Program-made: the position numbers and the translations under genes
Part shown: positions 1-8,803 of the stretch, one piece after another
Numbering within the stretch: the first letter of the stretch is position 1
How the letters are laid out: each line of letters opens with the position of its first letter
NCBI RefSeq assembly: GCF_002846495.1
Contig: NZ_PJNE01000001.1
Location: 1,612,001 to 1,676,000 of the forward strand
DNA length: 64,000 bases
Direction: 5' to 3'
From: Phycicoccus duodecadis
GTDB taxonomy: Bacteria > Actinomycetota > Actinomycetes > Actinomycetales > Dermatophilaceae
The notes under the pieces: generated by a model
The model's database searches: none
Seen by the model: only the letters and a program-made list of their open reading frames with translations
What the model was told of the DNA's origin: nothing

Positions 1-282
1 CCACGGCTCAACCATCGAGCGACGTGCCCAAGGAGGGACTCGTACGCCGACCGCCCCGCCGTTGCCTGCTCGACATCGAACTCGACAACGTAGAGAAGAT
101 GCACCGCCCACCCCCACCTCGTAGTGACTCTGCCCCAGTGTGTCAGCCTGAAGTGACGGCAGGAGCCCTTCGACTGCGATTCGGCGTAAGGCCCCTGCAC
201 GCCGAGGCACAATCATCCGCTCTGGGCGAGCCTCGGCAGCCAGCCATCCGCGCCAGCATCGAGGCTCGCGGACATGGCGCGC
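1..282. other. Stretch with no recognised gene
   Basis: The open frames here (for example plus strand from 24) give low-complexity Arg/Pro-rich translations without a recognisable domain. I see no tRNA, repeat or clear terminator. It may hold the end of an upstream transcript. Confidence 0.4.
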
Positions 283-288
283 TAAGGT
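283..288 (+). promoter_or_regulatory. -10 box of an apparently leaderless Nudix gene
   Basis: TAAGGT lies exactly six bases before the ATG at 295, and no Shine-Dalgarno sequence is visible. This fits a leaderless transcript, which is common in actinobacteria. The call rests on the hexamer and spacing only. Confidence 0.4.
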
Positions 289-294
289 CGCCGC

Positions 295-765
295 ATGGGG
301 AGAATCGACTACGTCGACGACCCGGGAGCACCTGACGCCAACAGCGTCGTGCCCTCTGTGGTGGCCATCGTGCGTGACGACGTTGGTCGAGTCTTGCTGA
401 TTCACAAGACGGATAACAACTTGTGGGCGCTGCCCGGTGGTGGTCATGAGATCGGGGAGTCGATCGTCGACACCGTCGTTCGCGAGGTCAAGGAAGAGAC
501 TGGCTACGACGTCGAGGTGGAGAGCATCACCGGGACCTACACGAATCCCCGCCATGTCATGGCGTACGAGGACGGCGAGGTGCGTCAGCAATTCTCGATC
601 GCGTTTCGCGCCCGACTCGTCGGCGGCGAGGCTCAAACCAGCAGTGAGAGCAGTGAGGTTGTGTGGGTGCGCCCTCAGGAGATCGGCGCCCTGGACATGC
701 ACCCGTCGATGCGGATGCGGATCGAACACGCTCTCGAGAAGCGCAGCACGCCGTACCTAGGCTGA
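295..765 (+). CDS. Nudix hydrolase
   Basis: A 156-residue single-domain Nudix protein. The Nudix box G-x5-E-x7-REVKEETGY is complete at residues 49-71, with Glu55, Glu64, Glu67 and Glu68 as the metal-binding set. Nudix enzymes hydrolyse a nucleoside diphosphate linked to another moiety. The substrate (oxidised NTP, ADP-ribose, NDP-sugar) cannot be read from this sequence. The length is typical for the stand-alone family. It is convergent with the HD-domain gene at 757-1320 and overlaps it by nine bases. Its place beside the conjugation operon makes it either element cargo or old chromosomal sequence. The ATG at 295 is chosen because the domain begins soon after it and a -10-like TAAGGT precedes it. 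Confidence 0.85.
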   Translation: MGRIDYVDDPGAPDANSVVPSVVAIVRDDVGRVLLIHKTDNNLWALPGGGHEIGESIVDTVVREVKEETGYDVEVESITGTYTNPRHVMAYEDGEVRQQFSIAFRARLVGGEAQTSSESSEVVWVRPQEIGALDMHPSMRMRIEHALEKRSTPYLG

Positions 766-1320
766 CAGCACGCTCTGTGCGCGTTCGCAGCAGGCCTCGA
801 GGTACGCCCGCGACCTGAGCACCGCGCGATGCACTGGGTCACCACCGGGGTACCGAGCCACGATCTCGTCCAATCGCGCGCTCACGGCCACCAACTCACC
901 TGTCGGCGAGACGGTCAGGTCGGCCAGGATCAATGCATCCAACAGCCCCTGCTCGGGCCGGGGAATGGCTGCCAGCTCACGCGCCAGGCCTCGCTCTTCC
1001 GCCTCGTACTCAGCCCCAGTGTGGAAGGCGACAAGCGACACCACCACGGCGTCAGCTCCAAGACCGGCGAGGTACGTCGCCCCGTCGAGGGCGTGCAGAC
1101 CCGAATCGCGTGCCATCGGTGCGTAGCCAACGTCGTGCAGCCAGGCCGCGCTCACCACCGGGTCGTCATCCACTCCCGACGGTGAGACCGCGATGGCTCG
1201 CGCGGCCACCCCCTGAACATGGCGCCACCGGTCGGGGTGAGACCTCGCCAGGCACCCCTCAGCGAGCCGCTTAGCGTCTTCTGTCCTCACGAGGCTCAAC
1301 GGTACGTGCCGGATCGTCAC
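757..1320 (-). CDS. HD-domain metal-dependent phosphohydrolase-like protein
   Basis: A 187-residue cytoplasmic protein starting with GTG. The HD signature is visible: His34 (WRHV), His62-Asp63 in 'AAWLHDVGYAP', a further His in 'AFHTGAEYEA' and an Asp in 'LADLTVSPTGE'. This is the H...HD...D metal-ligand pattern of small HD phosphohydrolases. Such proteins act on nucleotides or other phosphate esters; the substrate here is unknown. It precedes nothing obvious in its own direction and ends nine bases inside the convergent Nudix gene. It is 29 bases downstream of the NlpC/P60 gene on the same strand, so it may be co-transcribed at the tail of the conjugation operon. Confidence 0.75.
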   Translation of the reverse strand: MTIRHVPLSLVRTEDAKRLAEGCLARSHPDRWRHVQGVAARAIAVSPSGVDDDPVVSAAWLHDVGYAPMARDSGLHALDGATYLAGLGADAVVVSLVAFHTGAEYEAEERGLARELAAIPRPEQGLLDALILADLTVSPTGELVAVSARLDEIVARYPGGDPVHRAVLRSRAYLEACCERAQSVLSA

Positions 1321-1349
1321 TCACGCCGCCGTAGGCCTGTGCTCATCGC

Positions 1350-2426
1350 TCACGACGCGGGAGCCGGGCGGCCAGCCACGACTGAGTCGCCCCAGGGGCG
1401 AGCCACAGTCAGGTCGATGGGCTTCACCTCGACGGTTCGGCCGGTCGTGGGCGCGTGGATGATGTTGCCTTCCCCGTCGTAGAGGCCGACGTGGTGGAAG
1501 AAGCCTGGCCGATCACGAGGGTCGTGGAAGAACAGGAGGTCTCCGGCCCGGAGCTGGCTGAGCGGCACCCGAGTCACCGCCGCGGCCTGGTCGCTGGCCA
1601 CGCGAGGCAGCGTGACTCCCGTGGCTTGGAACCAGACGTACCGCGTAAAGCTCGAGCAGTCGAACCCAACCGTGGACGCCCCCTTGCCGAACCCCATCCC
1701 TGGACCGTTCAACGTGCCGCCGCCCCACGAGTACGGAATGCCCAACTGGGTCAGGGCGACCTCAACCACCTTCGAGCCCTCGCCGGCGCCAACGGCGGCC
1801 GCGCACTCAGCGCCGGAGACGCTGGGGCTCCCCGCCAGCTGACGAGCGAGACCTTCCCACTTGGCGTAGGCATCGGGGAACGCACTCACCTGCACCGCTT
1901 GGGCGGCCCGAGTCACGGACAGGTTGAGATAGTCCGGAATGGATAGCAGACCCGGCTGCCCTCCTCGCCCGCCGGTGAAGAACATCTCGGACGAGGTCGC
2001 CGGGTCGAGTCGCTCTGCCCGACTTCCCCAGGCGTCGCGCTGCTGGAACAGCCCGATGGAGTCGCGGTCGCCGTAGGGCAGGTTGCGGAGCGTCGACTCC
2101 TGCAGCGCCGCGCTCAAGGCGATGACCCACCCCTTCGACGCCACGCCGAGCGCCCGACCAACCGCAACGATCGTCTGAGCGTTGGCCAGCTGCTCGGCAT
2201 CCAACGAACCGATATCGACAGGCGCTGGGCGCGCCACGACACCGCAGCCGAACGAGGCGTTCTCCTGATGCCCGCTTGAGTCGCCCGCGAACAGCGTTGA
2301 CGTGAAGACCCCTATCGACAGAGCACCGATGAGCAGGACGGGCAGGACGACCACGAGCACTCGGCGGAGGGCACGCCAGAGACGTATCTTCAGTTCAGCG
2401 GCCGCGAGTGCCGTCACAGGGTCCAT
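1350..2426 (-). CDS. NlpC/P60 cell-wall hydrolase of the conjugation apparatus (VirB1-like)
   Basis: A 358-residue protein with one N-terminal membrane segment (about residues 21-47) and two outside domains. Residues 85-200 resemble the lysozyme-like/transglycosylase region of conjugation hydrolases, with Glu110 in 'AALQESTLRN' followed by 'SIGLFQQR'. Residues 215-340 are an NlpC/P60 (C40) endopeptidase: Cys257 in 'FDCSSFTRYV', His312 in 'FHHVGLYDGEG' and His324 in 'NIIHAP'. In Gram-positive conjugation, proteins of this layout open peptidoglycan for the mating channel. It is the last clear transfer gene of the minus-strand operon, three bases after the preceding gene. Domain content is clear; the role in transfer follows from context. 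Confidence 0.88.
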   Translation of the reverse strand: MDPVTALAAAELKIRLWRALRRVLVVVLPVLLIGALSIGVFTSTLFAGDSSGHQENASFGCGVVARPAPVDIGSLDAEQLANAQTIVAVGRALGVASKGWVIALSAALQESTLRNLPYGDRDSIGLFQQRDAWGSRAERLDPATSSEMFFTGGRGGQPGLLSIPDYLNLSVTRAAQAVQVSAFPDAYAKWEGLARQLAGSPSVSGAECAAAVGAGEGSKVVEVALTQLGIPYSWGGGTLNGPGMGFGKGASTVGFDCSSFTRYVWFQATGVTLPRVASDQAAAVTRVPLSQLRAGDLLFFHDPRDRPGFFHHVGLYDGEGNIIHAPTTGRTVEVKPIDLTVARPWGDSVVAGRPAPAS

Positions 2427-2429
2427 GAC

Positions 2430-3002
2430 TCAGCTCCTCCCCGCCAGCCTCATGTCCAGCTCTTCGGGTTCGATGCCATCGACCCGCCACCCCGCCGACG
2501 TCCGCTCCAGCCGGACCAGCACCGCCCCACCGTCTGTCGGCACCCGGACTAGCGAGCTGGCCTCGCTGCGCTCGAGAACCTCGGTGTCCCCGACGACGCG
2601 AGATGCGGGCACCGCCGCGGAGGAAGCGGCATCCAAGACCGACGCGAAGCGAGCTGTCGACATGGCCTGGCAGCTTGCCCGCCACGCCTCAACGTCGGCA
2701 TCGGGTCTGGCCCACATGCGCACGAAATCGGTTGCAACAGCCTCGGGCGACTCGCGGACCCCGGGGGTGCCACTTGACGTCGATGATGTGGACGTCGCCA
2801 TCGGCGACCGCGAGGGCGAGGGAGCACCGGACACCGTGACTGTTACCTCGTGCAGTCCCGCCTGTGAGTCCACAACCTCCGATCCTCCTGAGATGCGGCC
2901 CAGCCCGGTAACGAGCATCGCGGCGCCCAACAGCGTGGCGGTCAAATTGCGCCAGGACCACAGAGGCCATCGCCACCACCCGGCCTCACGACTGCCGGTC
3001 AT
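2430..3002 (-). CDS. Membrane-anchored conjugation-associated protein
   Basis: A 190-residue protein with a basic/aromatic N-terminus (WWRWPLWSWRN), one membrane segment at about residues 22-38, and a Ser/Thr-rich linker. A mixed alpha/beta domain follows (about residues 85-185; 'ATDFVRMWARPD', 'VVGDTEVLERSEASSLVRV'). Small anchored proteins with an NTF2/VirB8-like outside domain are common at this place in actinobacterial conjugation operons, so a TcpC/VirB8-like channel role is possible, but I cannot assign the family from sequence alone. Its start overlaps the stop of the VirB6-like gene by four bases, and the hydrolase gene begins three bases after its end. Confidence 0.55.
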   Translation of the reverse strand: MTGSREAGWWRWPLWSWRNLTATLLGAAMLVTGLGRISGGSEVVDSQAGLHEVTVTVSGAPSPSRSPMATSTSSTSSGTPGVRESPEAVATDFVRMWARPDADVEAWRASCQAMSTARFASVLDAASSAAVPASRVVGDTEVLERSEASSLVRVPTDGGAVLVRLERTSAGWRVDGIEPEELDMRLAGRS

Positions 3003-5062
3003 GACGCATCACCGGCCTGGTCGTCCGACTCGACCCCGCGATGCAGCATGGCGCCGGTACGAGGGTCGTAGACGAAGTAGGCCAGGCCGTCATCCGTGAG
3101 CTCCGAGTTGCCGTCGTGTGCCGGTCCGGTCGAACGGTGACCACCGCGATCCAGGGACTCGGTCAGGATCTGCCCTGTCAGCACGCTGTGGCTACTGCGG
3201 GGAACGTCAAGCAGGGGAGGCATCGTGCAAGGCTCGCGACCGTCCTTGGATGCAACCGTCGGTGCGGAACTGCGCCACTCGCTGGAACCCTCATATCGTT
3301 GCCCAGAGCGGCTTGCGTCAGGCCTGACGTCCGACGAGACCGGGAGGGCGGCCCGCGTCATCGGCACTCTCCGGTCGACGCGTGACTGGGGCGATACTGA
3401 CGTGCGACTCAGACCTCTGTCGCTCGTCACGTCCCAGACCACCTGCGCCCGGGCGAACGTCTCGGCTCGAGGCGAAGCCTCAGCAGCCCGCTGACCCCCG
3501 CCCTCCGTCGGAACTGTGGCTTCGGGAGCCTCGGCCTGGGTGTCCTCGATGGCCTTCTTCGTGCCGTCGTTGACTCCTTGACGGGTCACCACGTAGCGCG
3601 TGAGCTGGCGGCCGAGGTGACGGCGCCGCATCCGTCTACCCGAGTGCCCGAGAATGCGGGTGAACGAGAGCAGGGGTGCCATCAGCACGAACGCCGCCAG
3701 CGTGATGACTAGGCATAGGACGAGCACCATGACCCCCATGCCGATGTCGTCCGCCGTGCTCAACACCGCCGAGATCGCCGCTGTGTAGACGACTGATCCT
3801 GCCGAGAAGGCGACGACGTTGACGACGGCAGCCCCACCCATGTTGGCCATCTGCTTGACCACACCTGACAGCGGAGCGAATACCCCGATGACTGCCGCCG
3901 CCGGTAGGAACATGACAAGGAGCCGGAGCATGACCAGACCCGCCAGAAGGAAGACGTCGGCGACGAGCCGGAACAGGTCGACGAACACGGCGCCGAACAG
4001 TGCCATCAGTCCGGTGCCCATCCGCCCGCCGGCCTTGCCCTGCAGGATGGCGTAGGTGGCGGGGTCTTGCTCGGCGATCTCGTCGGCCGTCTCCTTCCAC
4101 TGCTCGGCCTTCTCCTCGTTGAGCTGGTTTATCGCTTCCGGGGTGGAAGCCGATTCCGCCTCCGACCAGCTGACCGCGCTGGCCTGGAACAGGGCCGATC
4201 CCCAGCGGTCGGCTGCGAACGAGTCGGAGGATCCGAGCTGCCCGCGCAGCCATGCGTCGTAGAGGACGCGGTCGACCGTGAGCGCGCCTTGCGCTCGGGC
4301 ACTGGACTCGCCGGGCGTGGTCGACGCATCGACCCCGGCCGTACGGGCCTGCATCGACCCGATGGTCGAGGTGATGGTGTCGTCGAAGAAGCCACTGGCG
4401 CGCGAGGGGTACTGCGTGATCGCTGCCACGACGGCGAGGACCAGCGCAGCCCAGGCTGCACCCGCGACGACGGCCGGAAAGTGGGCCCGCATCGCCTGGA
4501 ACAGCAGCAGCGCGCCGACGCCCAAGACGGCAACGGTGCCCCAGGGGCTCCAGATCGAGTCGTGCAGTCGGGAGGTCACCGTCTCGACGACGTCGTCGAG
4601 CGGGCCCATGTACGAGGCCGGGTCCGCCACCTTGTTGTGCAGACCGTTCGTGGCCGCGGTCAGCCACACCGCACACGACAGGAGGACGTTGCCGATCATG
4701 GTGTCCGTCGCGGCCGCGGGGTCGCGAACTGATCCCCCGCACCCCAGGTCGTAGGTGTGCCAGGTGAGGCCGGCGTAGCCGTACTGCTCATAGACGCTCG
4801 TCCCAGCGTTCTGGGCGAACGGGTCGGCCACCGCCGGCAACGGCTTCGGCGCCGGGTCCAACGCACCCGGCAGGCCCATTCCCGGCCGCTCCGGGATCGG
4901 CGCGTCCTTGCAGTCGGGAACACCCGGGATGCCGGGAAGGGACCGGACGATCGATACCCCACCCTGCGGCGCCGCAACTCCGCTCGGAGCAGCAACAACA
5001 GTGGCCACTCCGAGACCCGCGGCGGTCACGAGAAGCACCAGGGCTCTGATGCGCGACCTCAT
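2999..5062 (-). CDS. Polytopic VirB6/TrbL-like conjugation membrane protein
   Basis: A 687-residue secreted/membrane protein. It starts with a signal-like segment (MRSRIRALVLLVTAAG), then a roughly 110-residue outside region. Several hydrophobic segments follow around residues 180-225 and 380-540, separated by a hydrophilic, coiled-coil-prone section ('INQLNEEKAEQWKETADEIAEQ'). A basic cytoplasmic tail follows 'GRRMRRRHLGRQL'. This layout matches the VirB6/TrbL-like integral channel protein of type IV secretion systems. The reading frame is open 97 codons further upstream, but that extension lies over the end of the ATPase gene; the ATG at 5062, one base after the ATPase stop, is the natural start. 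Confidence 0.7.
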   Translation of the reverse strand: MRSRIRALVLLVTAAGLGVATVVAAPSGVAAPQGGVSIVRSLPGIPGVPDCKDAPIPERPGMGLPGALDPAPKPLPAVADPFAQNAGTSVYEQYGYAGLTWHTYDLGCGGSVRDPAAATDTMIGNVLLSCAVWLTAATNGLHNKVADPASYMGPLDDVVETVTSRLHDSIWSPWGTVAVLGVGALLLFQAMRAHFPAVVAGAAWAALVLAVVAAITQYPSRASGFFDDTITSTIGSMQARTAGVDASTTPGESSARAQGALTVDRVLYDAWLRGQLGSSDSFAADRWGSALFQASAVSWSEAESASTPEAINQLNEEKAEQWKETADEIAEQDPATYAILQGKAGGRMGTGLMALFGAVFVDLFRLVADVFLLAGLVMLRLLVMFLPAAAVIGVFAPLSGVVKQMANMGGAAVVNVVAFSAGSVVYTAAISAVLSTADDIGMGVMVLVLCLVITLAAFVLMAPLLSFTRILGHSGRRMRRRHLGRQLTRYVVTRQGVNDGTKKAIEDTQAEAPEATVPTEGGGQRAAEASPRAETFARAQVVWDVTSDRGLSRTSVSPQSRVDRRVPMTRAALPVSSDVRPDASRSGQRYEGSSEWRSSAPTVASKDGREPCTMPPLLDVPRSSHSVLTGQILTESLDRGGHRSTGPAHDGNSELTDDGLAYFVYDPRTGAMLHRGVESDDQAGDAS

Positions 5063-5063
5063 G

Positions 5064-7607
5064 TCAGGCGCTCTCTCGCGCAACGCCATTGAAGGCCCGG
5101 TCGACGGCAACTGGCCGGACGTGCCCTGCACCATGGGTTCGGGTCTTCGTGGGGTCAGCAGTGGTGTCCAGTGCCGCGAGCACCTCGGGGTGGGCGGACA
5201 GGTCCATACGGATCCGTTCCACCCCTCCCGCGCCGTCGCTGAACACGAACTCACGGGGCCCTCGACGACCCGTCGCGGTCGGCCGCGAGAGCGACTCGAA
5301 GATGGCCTCGTATCCCTGACCCGGCTGGATGCCGGGGATGAACCGCAGGGCATCCTGTTGTGCTGTCTCGTCGGTGAGTCGGCCGATGAACGCTGCCGAC
5401 ACGAGGTTCGCGAGGTCCAGCCGCAGCAGGTCGGAGGGGTTCTGGCTGGCCATTAGCACCCGGGTGTTGTGCTTGCGGCTGTCGCGACCGGCGCGTTCGA
5501 TGAACCGGCGCCCCGTCGTGAACGTCGACAGCGCCCAGGCCTCATCGATGAAGATGCCCTTGCGGGCATGCACGTCGCCGAGGTACATCGCTCGCTGGGC
5601 CAGCCAGGCGGCCATGTAGAGCACGCACATGCTCAGCCGCTCGTCGAGGTCCTCGCTCCCCTTGGCGTTCTCGTCGGGGAACGTCAGCCCGCGCAGGGAG
5701 TACACGGTCAGGAGCGACTCCTCGGCGTCGTAGTCGTTGCGGTATCCGGGCGGGAAGAGCAGCCGCCCATGGCTGGTCCGCGCGGCCTCGGCGAGGAAGT
5801 CGTGCATGTAGCCGGCGTGCCGTTGCAGCTCGGGGTCACCGTCAACTCGCCCCAGCGCGGTGACCACCTCGGAGAGGCTGGACGTCACCGTGGCCGATAC
5901 AGCGCCGACCGCACGCATCAACGCAACCTCGGTGAGCACGTGGTCCTGCATCTGTCGCGGCAGGACAGACCTCAGCACGCTGCTTGCCAGCAGTCGTCGG
6001 GTGGCCTGAGCGTTGACCTGGGCTACGCGCCATTCAACCTCGTTGTAGTAGTGCTCGCGGCGGGGTTCGGCGATGACCCGGTACGCGCAAAGTGCTCCGG
6101 GGGCGGCGTCGAGCAGGTCGACCGACTTGGAGGCGGCGGCGAGCTGAGGCAGCCGGCACAAAGCAGTGAGCCTGCCCGACGGGTCGAGGACGGTCCACGA
6201 GACGCCCTGCATGACAGTGCGGTAGATGATGTTGCCGCCGGCGGTCGACTTGCCGCCGCCCAGTCCCGCACAGATGACCGCGAGCCCGGATTCCTCAGCT
6301 TGCTCGGTCGCCTTCCACGGCTCCCAGGTGACCACACTCGACGACGTGCCGGACGTCTCACCCAGGTGGATGCCGACACGGTCGCCGACCTTCGCCGTGG
6401 CGGTCGGGACCGCTGCAGCCAAAGTCGTCACCGGCATCCGGCGCCTGTAAGCCGTCGTTGCCAGCTTCTCCCCCGGGATGAACTCCCGGGCCACCGCGTA
6501 CTGGTCGGCGGGCCGGGAGATCGTCACCTGCGGAGCGAAGAGCTGACGCACCGCGGCGGCCCTGTCGAGCGCCTCTTCCTCCGAGACCCCAGACACCGCG
6601 ATGCGGTACCAGCCGGCGGTGCGAGTACTGAGGCCGGACAGACCGCTCGACAGCTCGTCCTCCACGACCAGTGCCTTCGAGGCCTGCCGGTCGAGCGCCC
6701 CGGGCGCCGGCTCGGCGTGCTCGTGCTCGTAGTGCTCCTTCTGCGAGCGGATGCGCTGGATGCTGCGCCGCATCGCCATTCCCACGCGACCGGCATCCTC
6801 GATCGTCACTCTCGCCGACCACTCGACCGGGAACGGCAGCTGGTCAGTGCGCTGGATCCAGGGCACGCCTGGCGGGATATCGAGGTCCGTCATGCGCCCC
6901 ACCGACAGGACACAGACGTGACGCTGGATCTCGACGTCGTCTGCCTCGCCTCGGACAATGATCGTTCGCCCGTAGGGCACCGCGGTCCAGGTGACATGGT
7001 CGGTGAACTCGTCCAGGTCGTCTTGCTCCCAGTGCGCGACTTCGGCCGCCCCCAGCGTTAGGGGTGCCGGCAGACCCAGTGAGCAGGACCGGTGGAGCAA
7101 CCATTCCAGTTGCCGGGGTGATGCGGGCGTCCCCTCGAACCCCGGGTGCCGGAGGAGGTCGTCGACCTCACGGATCGGCCTGGCCATCGCGGCGACCTCC
7201 CTATCTGCCGCTCTTCCGGCCAAGCCGCTCAGGGCGTGCAGAACTCGCCGGGACGTCCCTAGGTCAACACCGAGGTAGACCTCCTTGTCCGCCATGTTGC
7301 GCCTGGCGAGCTGCACCTGATCGCGGATGAGGTGCTCGGGCCAACCCGGCAACGGGGCAGGGGCATTCGCGTCGTGCGCCTGCGCCCACCTCGAGACCGG
7401 GTAGGGCCGCGTTGTCACTCGAAGGTGCAGCTTTCGCTTCGTCAGCTGTGCGAGCGCGTCGGCGGTGTCGACGATGAGCCGCTCGCGGGCATTGTCAGGG
7501 CGGAACGACCAGCCCTGTGGCGCGAGCTGGTACCAGGCAGTGACCCGGTCACCCGCCACCGTGCAATGCCCGGTGATCCGCCGCAGCGACAGGCCCCGGC
7601 TGCTCAT
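5064..7607 (-). CDS. VirB4/TraC-type conjugation ATPase
   Basis: An 847-residue soluble ATPase. Walker A is at residues 447-454 ('AGLGGGKST') and Walker B at 684-691 ('GIFIDEAW'), followed by 'RVLMASQNPSDLL', the sensor/RAAR-like region typical of VirB4 proteins. The N-terminal 400 residues form the variable membrane-docking domain. VirB4 proteins energise assembly of the mating channel and are the most conserved part of type IV secretion systems, so this gene anchors the identification of the operon. Its start overlaps the TcpE/PrgI-like stop by four bases and its stop is one base from the next start, which indicates translational coupling. Confidence 0.9.
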   Translation of the reverse strand: MSSRGLSLRRITGHCTVAGDRVTAWYQLAPQGWSFRPDNARERLIVDTADALAQLTKRKLHLRVTTRPYPVSRWAQAHDANAPAPLPGWPEHLIRDQVQLARRNMADKEVYLGVDLGTSRRVLHALSGLAGRAADREVAAMARPIREVDDLLRHPGFEGTPASPRQLEWLLHRSCSLGLPAPLTLGAAEVAHWEQDDLDEFTDHVTWTAVPYGRTIIVRGEADDVEIQRHVCVLSVGRMTDLDIPPGVPWIQRTDQLPFPVEWSARVTIEDAGRVGMAMRRSIQRIRSQKEHYEHEHAEPAPGALDRQASKALVVEDELSSGLSGLSTRTAGWYRIAVSGVSEEEALDRAAAVRQLFAPQVTISRPADQYAVAREFIPGEKLATTAYRRRMPVTTLAAAVPTATAKVGDRVGIHLGETSGTSSSVVTWEPWKATEQAEESGLAVICAGLGGGKSTAGGNIIYRTVMQGVSWTVLDPSGRLTALCRLPQLAAASKSVDLLDAAPGALCAYRVIAEPRREHYYNEVEWRVAQVNAQATRRLLASSVLRSVLPRQMQDHVLTEVALMRAVGAVSATVTSSLSEVVTALGRVDGDPELQRHAGYMHDFLAEAARTSHGRLLFPPGYRNDYDAEESLLTVYSLRGLTFPDENAKGSEDLDERLSMCVLYMAAWLAQRAMYLGDVHARKGIFIDEAWALSTFTTGRRFIERAGRDSRKHNTRVLMASQNPSDLLRLDLANLVSAAFIGRLTDETAQQDALRFIPGIQPGQGYEAIFESLSRPTATGRRGPREFVFSDGAGGVERIRMDLSAHPEVLAALDTTADPTKTRTHGAGHVRPVAVDRAFNGVARESA

Positions 7608-8029
7608 CGTGTGGCCCGGTCGTTGAGCTCCGCGACGGCGGAGTGGCGCCCCCGGCGCCGGATCCGGCCCGGGCGCGGGGGGACAGCGCGGACCCGGGCC
7701 GGACGCAGGATAGAGGTCTTCCCTCGCTTCTGGGCACGCGGTGCGTTGACCTCGTTGATCAGCCCGCGCAGGACCGCACTAAGCGGCCGGTCATGGTCCA
7801 CCACGCGCAAAATGACCTTCGTTACGCCCACCGTAACCAGCAGCGTGTACGCCAGCGCGAAGAACCCGACACCAATACCGAGCCGGCGTTCGGCGATCTG
7901 GAGCAGGACGAAGACCGCTGCGCCAACGCCGTAGGCGACGTAGCGAGCGCGGAATGGCAGCGTCTTGCCCGGTGGGCCGAGCCAGACGGCGTTGACGTCG
8001 TAAATCTCATCGTCCACAGGCAGGCGCAT
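7604..8029 (-). CDS. TcpE/PrgI-like conjugation membrane protein
   Basis: A 141-residue protein. A short N-terminal soluble part ('MRLPVDDEIYDVNAVWLGP') is followed by two close membrane segments (about residues 30-50 and 55-75). The C-terminus is long and strongly basic and is predicted cytoplasmic. This arrangement, directly before a VirB4-type ATPase, is that of TcpE/PrgI-like proteins (VirB3-like position) in Gram-positive conjugation. The gene lies between the pilin-like gene (3-base gap) and the ATPase gene (4-base overlap). The family is inferred from topology and context, not from a catalytic motif. Confidence 0.6.
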   Translation of the reverse strand: MRLPVDDEIYDVNAVWLGPPGKTLPFRARYVAYGVGAAVFVLLQIAERRLGIGVGFFALAYTLLVTVGVTKVILRVVDHDRPLSAVLRGLINEVNAPRAQKRGKTSILRPARVRAVPPRPGRIRRRGRHSAVAELNDRATR

Positions 8030-8032
8030 CGT

Positions 8033-8287
8033 TCAACCCGTGACGAGCGACGCGAGCCAGGTGCCAACCTCGTCGGCGCGACCGCTGCTTGCCACGCCAA
8101 GCACCGCAAGCGCCACGATCACGCCGGCCACGACGCGCATTGCCTTGGCGTTGTCTCCACGCTGGGCGAAGACGAAAAGCATGACAGCGATGAGTAGGAG
8201 GAGCAGCGGGATGATGTTGCCCTTGATCCACGACTGCAGGTTGGCGGTGTCCCCTGTGACGCGCGCGAGCGCAACGAACTCGTTCAT
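8033..8287 (-). CDS. Small two-helix membrane protein, VirB2/TcpD-like
   Basis: An 84-residue protein with two membrane segments (about residues 24-42 and 50-66) joined by a short charged turn ('QRGDNAKAM'). VirB2-type pilins and TcpD-like proteins have this size and shape, and the gene opens the transfer operon. A good Shine-Dalgarno sequence (AAGGGGA on the minus strand) sits a few bases before the ATG. Whether it is assembled into a pilus or stays a membrane subunit cannot be told. Confidence 0.6.
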   Translation of the reverse strand: MNEFVALARVTGDTANLQSWIKGNIIPLLLLLIAVMLFVFAQRGDNAKAMRVVAGVIVALAVLGVASSGRADEVGTWLASLVTG

Positions 8288-8803
8288 GGTGTCCCCTTGA
8301 TCGAACGGCAGAGGCCGGAAGGTCCCCTGCTATCCAGTCCGCCAGACGCGTACGCGTCGTTCAAGGAGATGTCGCAAACTGTGGATATCTCGTCAACGAG
8401 CGGCCCATGACGACCAAGGCGGCGATATCCCAGGTCTGCAGGTTGGAGGAACTGTTCGGTCTGGCTCCCCCGCTCCCCATCATCCGGGCCCGGCGGAACG
8501 CGTCAAGGGCGCCTACGGCGTCACTGCGTGATGGCCTCCGGCCACCCTTGACCCAACCCGTCGGACCCTACAGATGCTCCGCTAAGAGGAACCAGCCCGG
8601 TATGGGGCCAGGGACTCGCTCAACCGGATAGGTCAGGCTGTGCATCAACGAGACCTTGGCTGCGCTCCATCACGCAGCGATGCGATCATCCGGCGGCGTC
8701 GGCTAGGAAGGCAGAGTATTCGGCCAGACGTGACCCCTCGCCCAGTGGCGGCACGAGGTTCCCGTGCGATACCAGCTCCCGGCGGTGTGACTTCGTCGGC
8801 GGG
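8288..8803. other. 516-bp intergenic region upstream of the transfer operon
   Basis: No convincing gene; the plus-strand frame at 8407-8631 translates to low-complexity sequence. The region holds a perfect 14-bp palindrome (8345-8358), a small hairpin (CTCGT/ACGAG, 8389-8400), inverted 7-mers GGATATC/GATATCC (8383-8389, 8424-8430) and inverted 11-mers (8524-8534 and 8667-8677). It should contain the transfer-operon promoter and the end of the excisionase transcript. An oriT could sit here, but nothing proves it. Confidence 0.5.
8345..8358. promoter_or_regulatory. Perfect 14-bp palindrome, candidate operator of the transfer operon
   Basis: GACGCGTACGCGTC is its own reverse complement and lies 58 bases upstream of the first gene of the conjugation operon. 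Position and symmetry suit a repressor site. No repressor gene is visible in this window. Confidence 0.4.
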
